Source of the DNA: Ravibacter sp964559125 | Lineage (GTDB): Bacteria > Bacteroidota > Bacteroidia > Cytophagales > Spirosomataceae | Length of the DNA stretch: 64,000 nt | Reading direction: 5' to 3' | Assembly (NCBI GenBank): GCA_964559125.1 | Contig: CAZLGW010000023.1 | Span: forward strand, 1 to 64,000 | Shown: positions 1 to 7,149 of the stretch, piece after piece | Position numbering within the stretch: position 1 is the first letter of the stretch | How the letters are laid out: each line of letters starts with the position of its first letter | The notes under the pieces: generated by a model | Told to the model about the DNA's origin: nothing | Database searches by the model: none | Seen by the model: only the letters and a program-made list of their open reading frames with translations | Program-made: the position numbers and the translations under genes

Positions 1-19
1 ACAACTGGAAGGCCCGGAT

Positions 20-211
20 ATGGCGCTGCTTCTTCTTTTGTCGTTGGTTTCTATATTGTTCCTGGTCGGCTTTTTTGTGCTGCTGGTAAATGGCTTCAGG
101 GTTGCGGCAAATGCTAAAAAGTGGCAGCATTATCTTTTGCTGGCAATAGTAATCCTGGCGATTGAAGTGGCGTCGAAGTTTTTGTATGCCAAGATGGTTA
201 CTATGTTTTAA
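20..211 (+). CDS. Small two-helix membrane protein, possibly 5'-truncated
   Basis: 63 residues from the ATG, nearly all hydrophobic. One membrane segment spans about residues 2-25 and a second about 38-58, with a short basic loop (NAKKW) between them. The reading frame stays open to the left edge of the window, so this may be the C-terminal end of a longer protein. I do not recognise the family. The next gene on the same strand is another small membrane protein about 95 bp downstream, so they may be co-transcribed. Confidence 0.5.
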   Translation: MALLLLLSLVSILFLVGFFVLLVNGFRVAANAKKWQHYLLLAIVILAIEVASKFLYAKMVTMF

Positions 212-244
212 TGCTTTTTTTAGCCGGGTACGGCAGAAGTTGTT

Positions 245-268
245 CCGGGCTGTGAGGACACAGTCCGG
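245..268 (+). other. Intergenic stem-loop
   Basis: A 10-bp stem (CCGGGCTGTG with CACAGTCCGG, one G-T wobble) closes a 4-nt AGGA loop. It lies between the first small gene and the SdpI-like gene. No T-run follows, so it is not a clear intrinsic terminator; it could be an RNA processing or attenuation structure, or chance. Confidence 0.35.
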
Positions 269-306
269 GTAGGATGAGAAAATAACCATTTGCAGGTAAG
301 AAAACT

Positions 307-657
307 ATGAATAGCACCACCCTCTATATCATGAATATTTTGTTAAGCGCAGGTTTTGTGCTTTTGGCATTTCTTTTCCGGAAGTTTATACCGAAGGAAA
401 GGAATTCTATTTACGGGTATAGGACCCGGCGGTCAATGAAAAGCCATAGCGCGTGGTTGCTGGCAAATCGCTATTCTTCCGATTTAATGTTTAAGCTGGC
501 GATAGGGATCAGTATAATTCACTTAGGGGTTCTTATATTCTGGAATAGTCAGCATACTATTTTGGTTTTGTGTGTTTTGTGGACAATTATGCCGATTGTC
601 GTGATTATTCTTACAGAAAGGATGTTGAAAAGAGAATTAGAAGAAGAGCAGGGGTAA
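307..657 (+). CDS. SdpI family membrane protein
   Basis: 116 residues with three predicted membrane segments (about 7-27, 60-79, 84-104). Between the first two lies the family signature GYRTRRSMKS followed by AW and ANRYS (about residues 37-58), which identifies the SdpI/YhfL-like family. The founding member, Bacillus SdpI, is an immunity protein against the SdpC toxin, but most family members have no known role. The next gene starts 3 nt after its stop and encodes a PH-domain membrane protein, so the two are probably translated together. No toxin gene is visible nearby. Confidence 0.75.
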   Translation: MNSTTLYIMNILLSAGFVLLAFLFRKFIPKERNSIYGYRTRRSMKSHSAWLLANRYSSDLMFKLAIGISIIHLGVLIFWNSQHTILVLCVLWTIMPIVVIILTERMLKRELEEEQG

Positions 658-660
658 ACG

Positions 661-1068
661 GTGGAAAAAACATACAAGTCCAAAATCGACCTCTGGCTCC
701 TTGTTCTGCTGATAGTAGCTTTTGGCGGGCCGCTGATCTACATGACGCTCCGGGAGCCGCACTGGTTTGCGGTTGTCTGGCTGCCGATTACGGTAATGGT
801 CATCTATTCCGTGACCACCATTCAATATGTGATAGCGGGAGATATGCTTTTAATTAAAAGTATTGGTTTCAGTTCGGCTATTCCGATCAAGTCAATCCGC
901 CGGATAGAAGAAACCAATTCCCTTCTGTCTTCACCTGCGGCATCCCTCGACAGGCTGGAAATGGTTTACAACCGGTACGATTCGGTGTTGGTTTCTCCGA
1001 AGGATAAATCCGGGTTTATCAATGACCTGAAAGCGATCAACCCGGAGATCGAGGTGAAAATGAAATAA
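661..1068 (+). CDS. PH-domain-containing membrane protein
   Basis: 135 residues starting at GTG, 3 nt after the stop of the SdpI-like gene. Two hydrophobic segments (about 12-30 and 38-58) are followed by a soluble C-terminal part of about 75 residues that resembles the bacterial PH-like fold: a beta-rich stretch with IPIKSIRRIEETNS and SVLVSPKDKSGFINDL. Proteins of this shape, two helices plus a PH-like domain, are common in Bacteroidota and Firmicutes and of unknown function. The GTG start is preferred because no ATG occurs before residue 24, inside the first membrane helix. It converges with the subtilase gene, leaving 17 nt between the stops. Confidence 0.6.
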   Translation: MEKTYKSKIDLWLLVLLIVAFGGPLIYMTLREPHWFAVVWLPITVMVIYSVTTIQYVIAGDMLLIKSIGFSSAIPIKSIRRIEETNSLLSSPAASLDRLEMVYNRYDSVLVSPKDKSGFINDLKAINPEIEVKMK

Positions 1069-1085
1069 AAATAAGGGTAATCTTT

Positions 1086-4000
1086 CTATTCTACTACCAG
1101 TTTCCTTATCGCAGTTTCGCTTCCCTGTCGTATGTGTAGCAGATAGATGCCTGGTGTCCAGTGGCTTACATTCAGCCCGGTAGAGCAGTCCGATATGGTA
1201 TATAACTCTCTTCCGAGCAGGTCGAAAATCTGTATGTAGGCGGGTTCCTGATGAGTTCCCGGTAGCTCTACGATCACTTTTCCCCTATGTGCGGGATTGG
1301 GATAAATGCGGACGGTGAGCCCGTCATTAACCTTGTCGAACCATACGGCTTCGATGCGGGAGTAGGCGAAAGATCCGTCCATATCGATCATTTTGAGACG
1401 GTAGTAGGCGAGCGTGGAAAGTTTAGAGTTAAAAGTTGAAAGTGGTGGCTCCTGAGCGTAGTCGAAGGGGGAGTTATCGGTAAAGGTATAGCTGCCGCCC
1501 TTTGCGGCTATGGCGCCGATGGCCTGCCAGGCGCGGGCGTCGGCGCTGCGCTGGATCTCGAAATGGGAGGTGTTGAGTTCTTCGGTGGTTTGCCAGGTAA
1601 GGAGTGCGGTGTTTTCCTGCGCGTGGGCTTTGAAAGAGAGGAGGGTAACCGGTAAACTCCCTGTGATCTGCATCACGATCGCAGTGGAAGCGACTTCGGG
1701 AACAATCACACAGGTTTCATCCGACGTCATCAGACAGTTGACCGCGTCTCCGTTTTTCAGGGAGGTGGAGGTCCAGGTGGCCGATTCGCCGGTCTGCACT
1801 TCCTCATCGTTCAATTTGAAGGTAAAGGAAGGGTGGCCTCCGCCGTTCTCAGGCGTGGCAGTAAAGGTAACAGGCGTGCCTACCTCCACGTTGTTGGCGG
1901 AGGCGGTCAGGCCAACGGCGGCCGTAGTCGGATTGACAATAACCTGTATAGGGACGGTAGTTCCGCAGGATCCGCCTATGCCGGTGACCGTATAACTCGC
2001 GGTGGCAGGAGGAGCGACTGAAAGAGTAGCTGCCTTGCCGACCGGCGCTCCGTCAGGGCCGGACCAAGCGTAGGTTTCGGCGCCGGAGGCGGTGAGAGTG
2101 GCGCTTTCGCCGGCACACAACGGATTTTTGCTTATGCTTACCTCCAGGCTGGGCCTGGGTTTGACTACGATGTCAACATATTTACTTCTGATCCGCTGGC
2201 ATCCTCCGCCCATTACATCCAGGCCAATGCGATAGGTACCGGGCATATCGAACAAGACGGTTTGGGAAACAGCGCCCGACGTAGCAGGCAGCCCGCCCTG
2301 GAAATTCCAGGCTAGCCCGCCCTCATAGGTTGAGCCCGCTGCATCGAAAGTGATCGTTTCGCCTGCACAGATGGTAGTTGCCGAACTGCCGATCGCAGCT
2401 ATCGGGGGCGCCGAAGTCAGAAATGGGTGGATCAGAAGCGATGCGGCAAGATTCCAGCTACCCGGCGTCGTATACCTGACCCATTGGGAATCGGACAGCT
2501 TTTCCCATATAAGCGACGGGTTGCTTTGACCGTGGCTGTTGCTCACAATCGAAAGCGTATCCTTTGCGGAGGCGGTCCATCGAAGGTTGGTCAGGTCGAT
2601 ACTTATGAATATTTTTTTCGATGTCGGCAATGTAACCACCGGTTCAAACTCCGCACTGGTATACCAGCCGTTGACCGCATCATTCATGATCTGCCCCATG
2701 GTAAGGACGGAAGAGCCTATTTCGGCTCCCGGGCTTCCGGAGGAGCCGTCATAAACGCGAACCGGCACCTGTATTGCCGGATCGTCCGAGTATGCCCTTC
2801 CGAAGGCGATCCAGGCGCTGACCAGTACCCCCGTATAGGCGGTAGCATCGAAGAACATCGCTTTTTCCTTCTCCTGATTTACGTTTTTCCCGTTGATCCA
2901 CCCATTTTGGCCGACAGAGGAGCCGGTGTAATAGTTTGCGGTCGTCCATCCTGCCGGGTGGGGGTAGTTAATGGTAGCGCAGCCGGCAGCATCTTCTACG
3001 GTAATATAACCGGTCTTAACGAGTACGTCATTCCCGTTCGGGTTGCCAGCGGTAAGCCTGACATCGTAGGTGCCGGGAGTGTCGTACCGGATCTGCGGCG
3101 GATCCTGGCCGCTGTAGGATGAAGGGTTTCCGCCGCTGAACTCCCATTCCCAGGAAGAAGCATACGTGGAGAGGTCGGTGTATCTTGTCACGCCTCCGGC
3201 GCTCAATACGGCGGCGCTGGCGGAAAAATCTGCATGGGGTAGTCTCGGCAACGCTTCCTGCACGCATTGCATGGCTGCTGCAGCGTTTATCCGTCCCACT
3301 CCCAACTGGCCGGTAAAACCGGGATTAAGGCCGTCGATAGGCGTCGCGGTGGACTTCAGGCACTCCACCAGGTCGTTGTCAGGCATGAGAGGATGCAGCG
3401 ATTTCATCAATCCCAGCAAACCGGCCACCAACGGGGAGGCCATGGAAGTGCCCGATTTGTAACCGTAGGTATTGCCGGGCAGTGTGCTGTAGATAATATT
3501 TCCTGGTGCGCTGATGGTGATCCAGGATCCGTAGTTTGAGAAGCTGGTCTTTTTATCGTCGTTGTTGGTGGAGGCGACGCTGATCACTCCGGGGTAGCCG
3601 GCCGGGTAAAAAACAGAGCTGCCGCCGTTATTACCCGCTGCGCCCACCACAATACAGCCTTGCTCCTGCGCATAGCGAATGATATTCTGCTGCGTGACGC
3701 TTTGCACGCTGCCTCCCCATGAACAGTTGATGATATCCGCTCCGTTGTCGGCCGCATACAGGATTCCCTCATACCCGTTGCTGATGGATGAAGCGCTATT
3801 GGTCGCCTTTACGCACATGATCTTGCAGCTATAGCCCATACCGGCGATGCCCATCCCGTTGCCGGTAGCGGCCGAGGCAATCCCGGCGACATGTGTGCCG
3901 TGGTCGTAAGCAGGCGACGGGGGGGCGGGGTTGTTGTCATTGCTCGCCACGTCCCATCCGTTTATGTCGTCGATATACCCGTTGCCGTCATCGTCGATAC

Positions 4001-4562
4001 CGTTGCCAGGGATCTCGCCCGGGTTCACCCAGAGATTAGGAACCAGATCCGGATGCGTGTGATCAACGGCATCATCCACTATTGCAATAACGACCGTGCT
4101 TCCCGTTGAAAACCGGTTCCAGGCCGAAGCAGCACCGATATGAGGCAGGTGCCACTGCTTGTCATAGCCGGGATCATTGGGTTCTGCGAATATTTTCATC
4201 AGGGGGACCTTTTCCACATACTCTATACGCTCATCCTTTTCCAGCTCCCGGATCAGCTCATCGACCCTGTTGAAGTCCTTAAAATGCAGCATAACGGTCT
4301 GGTGCAGGGGTGTACTCTTTTTGGCAGCGAAAAAGGGGGCTATCGCAGTTTTTACGCCGAATTTTTCACGCAGGCTGGTTGAGGAGATAAGCTGGTTCAC
4401 CCGGATTTCCTTCACGCCTTTGGATAAGATATTCCCTAACGGTACAATGTCTTTCCTGAATTTCACCCAGAGCTTCCCATCTTCGTAGTCCGGATGAACA
4501 GTCTGGGATTGCACAAAAAACGGGTGCAGCAGAATAGAAAGGAGCAGCAGAATTTTTCTCAT
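1086..4562 (-). CDS. Secreted S8 (subtilisin-like) peptidase with PKD/Ig-like modules and T9SS type A sorting domain
   Basis: A large exported serine protease. I prefer the ATG at 4562 because it gives a classic signal peptide ending near FVQSQ; a start at 4592 adds ten residues. Counting from 4592, the triad is Asp173/174 (IVDDAVDHTHPDL), His231 (HGTHVAG) and Ser383 (GTSMASP). A propeptide-like region comes before it. After the protease come a PKD-like domain, a jelly-roll-like region, a second PKD/Ig module with TTICAGETITFDAAG, a roughly 76-residue extra Ig-like module, and a C-terminal T9SS type A sorting domain (IYPNPAHRGK near the start, LLHIRQG and RKLVVE at the end). It should be exported by the T9SS and anchored on, or released from, the cell surface. 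It lies just downstream of a paralog that shares its C-terminal half, and is probably co-transcribed with it. Confidence 0.9.
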   Translation of the reverse strand: MRKILLLLSILLHPFFVQSQTVHPDYEDGKLWVKFRKDIVPLGNILSKGVKEIRVNQLISSTSLREKFGVKTAIAPFFAAKKSTPLHQTVMLHFKDFNRVDELIRELEKDERIEYVEKVPLMKIFAEPNDPGYDKQWHLPHIGAASAWNRFSTGSTVVIAIVDDAVDHTHPDLVPNLWVNPGEIPGNGIDDDGNGYIDDINGWDVASNDNNPAPPSPAYDHGTHVAGIASAATGNGMGIAGMGYSCKIMCVKATNSASSISNGYEGILYAADNGADIINCSWGGSVQSVTQQNIIRYAQEQGCIVVGAAGNNGGSSVFYPAGYPGVISVASTNNDDKKTSFSNYGSWITISAPGNIIYSTLPGNTYGYKSGTSMASPLVAGLLGLMKSLHPLMPDNDLVECLKSTATPIDGLNPGFTGQLGVGRINAAAAMQCVQEALPRLPHADFSASAAVLSAGGVTRYTDLSTYASSWEWEFSGGNPSSYSGQDPPQIRYDTPGTYDVRLTAGNPNGNDVLVKTGYITVEDAAGCATINYPHPAGWTTANYYTGSSVGQNGWINGKNVNQEKEKAMFFDATAYTGVLVSAWIAFGRAYSDDPAIQVPVRVYDGSSGSPGAEIGSSVLTMGQIMNDAVNGWYTSAEFEPVVTLPTSKKIFISIDLTNLRWTASAKDTLSIVSNSHGQSNPSLIWEKLSDSQWVRYTTPGSWNLAASLLIHPFLTSAPPIAAIGSSATTICAGETITFDAAGSTYEGGLAWNFQGGLPATSGAVSQTVLFDMPGTYRIGLDVMGGGCQRIRSKYVDIVVKPRPSLEVSISKNPLCAGESATLTASGAETYAWSGPDGAPVGKAATLSVAPPATASYTVTGIGGSCGTTVPIQVIVNPTTAAVGLTASANNVEVGTPVTFTATPENGGGHPSFTFKLNDEEVQTGESATWTSTSLKNGDAVNCLMTSDETCVIVPEVASTAIVMQITGSLPVTLLSFKAHAQENTALLTWQTTEELNTSHFEIQRSADARAWQAIGAIAAKGGSYTFTDNSPFDYAQEPPLSTFNSKLSTLAYYRLKMIDMDGSFAYSRIEAVWFDKVNDGLTVRIYPNPAHRGKVIVELPGTHQEPAYIQIFDLLGRELYTISDCSTGLNVSHWTPGIYLLHIRQGSETAIRKLVVE

Positions 4563-4607
4563 GCCTGTTTGAGATAATAACCGGTTTGACAAGGGTTCAA
4601 TTTTTGT

Positions 4608-6986
4608 TTATTCCACCACCAGTTTCCTTACCTTCATTGTATTTCCCTGCCGTATATGCATGAGGTAGATTCCCGGCGTAAATCCGCTCACATCCAGCTC
4701 TGTAACCCCGGCCGGCACGATAGGTACTTCCCTGCCCAGCAGGTCGAGGATCTGCACGTGAACCGGTTCTGCGGGGCTCCTGCGTATCTCTACGGTTACT
4801 TTTCCGCTATGAACAGGGTTGGGATAAATGCGGTAGGCGGATCCATCGTCAACCTTGTCAAACGAAACGGCTTCCAGGCGGGAGTAGGCGAAGGATCTGT
4901 CGCGATCGATCATTTTGAGGCGGTAGTATAAGATGTGATAATCTACATTATGATCCGATATGGCATCGGTGAAAACGTAATCCTGCGCTATACCGCCCGG
5001 TTGGAGGGCAGCCTTTATTTCGCCGGTCTTCTCCCACGCCTTTCCGTCATGGCTGCGCTCTATTTCGAAACGGGAGGCGTTGACCTCCTGGGTAGTTTGC
5101 CAGGTGAGGAGCACGGTGTTTTCCTGTTTCCGGGCTTTGAAAGAGAGGAGAGTGACCGGCAAACTGCCTGAGATCTGCATCGCGATCGTATTGGAAGCAA
5201 CTTCCGGATCGATCACACATGCTGCGTCGGACGTCATAAGGCAGCTGACCACATCCCCGTTGTGCAGGGAGGCAGAGGTCCAGGTAGTCAATTCGCCGGT
5301 CTGTACGACCTGATTGTTCACTTTGAAGGTAAAAGAAGGATGGCTCCCGCCATTTTCAGGGGTGGCGGTAAACGTAACAGGCGTGCCTGCCCCGACATTG
5401 TTGGCGGAAGCTGCCAGGCCGACGGCAGCAGCAGGTCTTGGCTTCACTATAATGTCAACATATTTCTTCATATCGATCTGCTGGCACGCGCCGCCCTGCA
5501 CGGTCAGGCCGATGCGATAAGCGCCGGGCGTATCGAATCTGACTTCTTGTAAAGGAGCCTCCGATGTGGCAGGCAGTCCGCCCTGGAAATCCCAGCTTAT
5601 CCCGTTTTCATAGGTAGAGCCTGCTGCATCGAAAGTAATCGTTTCACCGGCGCAGATTGTGGTCGCTGAGCTGCTGAACGTAACGATTGCAGGCGCTGAT
5701 GTCAGCAGGGGATGAATGTAAAGAGAGGCGGCGAGGTTCCAGGTACCCGGAGTCGTATACCTGTACCACTGGAGATTGGACTGTCTTTCCCATATAGGCG
5801 ACGGGTTAGTCTGACCATCGAAATTGCTATAGATCGAAAGAAAATCTTTTACATTGTCGGTCCATTGAAGGTGGGTCAGGTCGACGCTTATAAATATTTT
5901 TTTCGAGGCCGGCAGCGTAATGACCGGATCAAACTCCAGGTTGGTATATAAGCCGTTGTGCACCTTGTCCATGATCGTTGCCATGGTAATGATTGTCGAA
6001 CCCAGTTCGGCTCCCGGACTTCCGGAAGTGCCGTCATAAACGCGGACCGGCACCTGCTTGTCCGGGTCAGCCGAATACGCGGACGCAAAGCCGATCATGG
6101 CGCCTAAGAGTACCCCGGCGTAAGCAGAAGCGTCGAAGTACATAGCCTTTTCCCTGTCCAGGTAATGGCTCAGCCCGTTGAGCGCCCCGCCTTCGGGTAT
6201 TGAATAATTTGCGGCCGTCCACTCTACAGGCACGGGGAAATTGATCTTTACGCAGCTGACTGTTTCTACCCAATTGGAAGTATTGTCGGTGAGGGAAAAG
6301 TTGGTGGCAGCGCCGTGGTGACCGCCTGTAGCATCGGTTACAGTGGTAAGTCCGGCGTTATCGCTTCCGGGGGTACCGGTTTCAAACCGGTAGTAAGCAG
6401 CAAGTCCTGGCGGGGTAGGATCTGAGATACTGCGCATATCTGCCCGGATCTGGCTCCTTGTCCTCGCCGTGTTCCAGATCCGCACTTCGTCCATAGCCCC
6501 TTTAAAGTAGCGGGGCGACGGCAGGTAGTCTACTCCCAGGGTGAGCTTGTCGGTGTTGGCGCCGACGTTGACCGGAGTGCCGCTCAGGGCATATTCTACC
6601 CCATTTACATAGATCGTGCGGACGCCGTTATTGTTCACCGCCGCGATATGATACCATCTGTCAGCCTCTAAAATACCAGTCGCTGTTTCCATTCCATCGA
6701 AGCTCAGCCCTGTATAGGGGGAAGCTGAACCCAGCCGGAGGAGGTAGCCGTTTGAAGGATTGGCGTTGTACTTGCTGATGAGCCCGGCGAGGAAATTGAA
6801 TCTCTCGGGTCTGATCCAGCACTCCAGCGTATAGGAGCCGGTCAGATCGAGCGCATCCGCATCAGGGATAATTACATGATCGTCCACACCATCAAAATGC
6901 AGGGCGTTGCCTTGAATAGGAGTCTGGGCGGAGGCAAACCCTCCGCCGAGCGCCAGGATACTGAGGAAGAGAATACGTAAATTCAT
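4608..6986 (-). CDS. Secreted LamG-domain protein with PKD module and T9SS type A sorting domain
   Basis: 792 residues. Signal peptide (about 1-21, ending ASAQ), then a LamG/concanavalin-like domain at about 27-190 (ALHFDGVDDHVIIPD; AMDEVRIWNTARTRSQI). From about residue 245 to the end it is a clear paralog of the neighbouring subtilase: the same jelly-roll-like region, the same TTICAGETITFDAAGSTYE PKD module, SLPVTLLSFKAR, and a T9SS C-terminal domain ending RKLVVE. It lacks the protease domain and one Ig-like module. LamG domains usually bind carbohydrate or protein, so a cell-surface binding role is plausible. The subtilase gene follows 15-45 nt downstream on the same strand. Confidence 0.85.
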   Translation of the reverse strand: MNLRILFLSILALGGGFASAQTPIQGNALHFDGVDDHVIIPDADALDLTGSYTLECWIRPERFNFLAGLISKYNANPSNGYLLRLGSASPYTGLSFDGMETATGILEADRWYHIAAVNNNGVRTIYVNGVEYALSGTPVNVGANTDKLTLGVDYLPSPRYFKGAMDEVRIWNTARTRSQIRADMRSISDPTPPGLAAYYRFETGTPGSDNAGLTTVTDATGGHHGAATNFSLTDNTSNWVETVSCVKINFPVPVEWTAANYSIPEGGALNGLSHYLDREKAMYFDASAYAGVLLGAMIGFASAYSADPDKQVPVRVYDGTSGSPGAELGSTIITMATIMDKVHNGLYTNLEFDPVITLPASKKIFISVDLTHLQWTDNVKDFLSIYSNFDGQTNPSPIWERQSNLQWYRYTTPGTWNLAASLYIHPLLTSAPAIVTFSSSATTICAGETITFDAAGSTYENGISWDFQGGLPATSEAPLQEVRFDTPGAYRIGLTVQGGACQQIDMKKYVDIIVKPRPAAAVGLAASANNVGAGTPVTFTATPENGGSHPSFTFKVNNQVVQTGELTTWTSASLHNGDVVSCLMTSDAACVIDPEVASNTIAMQISGSLPVTLLSFKARKQENTVLLTWQTTQEVNASRFEIERSHDGKAWEKTGEIKAALQPGGIAQDYVFTDAISDHNVDYHILYYRLKMIDRDRSFAYSRLEAVSFDKVDDGSAYRIYPNPVHSGKVTVEIRRSPAEPVHVQILDLLGREVPIVPAGVTELDVSGFTPGIYLMHIRQGNTMKVRKLVVE

Positions 6987-7096
6987 AAGATATCAGGTTC
7001 GGGAAAAGAGAATGGCGATCTGTCTGCGGATAGCGAATCGCCGCACGGAACGCCGTACGTAAAGAATGGAAAAACGAGAGAAAAGGAGGTTAAAAA

Positions 7097-7120
7097 GATT
7101 GTAACAAAAATGTAACAATC
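7097..7120 (-). terminator. Probable intrinsic terminator of the TPR-HTH regulator gene; alternatively an operator
   Basis: Read on the minus strand, GATTGTTACA and TGTTACAATC form a 10-bp stem with one mismatch around a TTTT loop, followed at once by TTTTT. That is the form of an intrinsic terminator for the gene ending at 7146. The same bases also contain two direct copies of TTGTTACA 11 nt apart, about 115-130 bp upstream of the LamG gene start, so a regulatory site is an alternative reading. Confidence 0.5.
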
Positions 7121-7121
7121 T

Positions 7122-7149
7122 GTAGAGACGCGATGCATCGCGTCTCTAC
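7122..7149. repeat. 28-bp perfect palindrome overlapping the regulator stop codon
   Basis: Two 14-nt arms, GTAGAGACGCGATG and its exact reverse complement, with no spacer. On the minus strand the first bases of the palindrome supply the TAG stop codon of the TPR-HTH regulator. From memory, palindromes of the form GTAGAGACG...CGTCTCTAC are common dispersed repeats in Bacteroidota and cyanobacteria; I could not check copy number. Confidence 0.8.

Noticed and set aside
2427..3122. 231-codon plus-strand open frame opposite the subtilase gene
   Set aside because: Antisense to conserved protein sequence shared with the neighbouring paralog; no recognisable motif.
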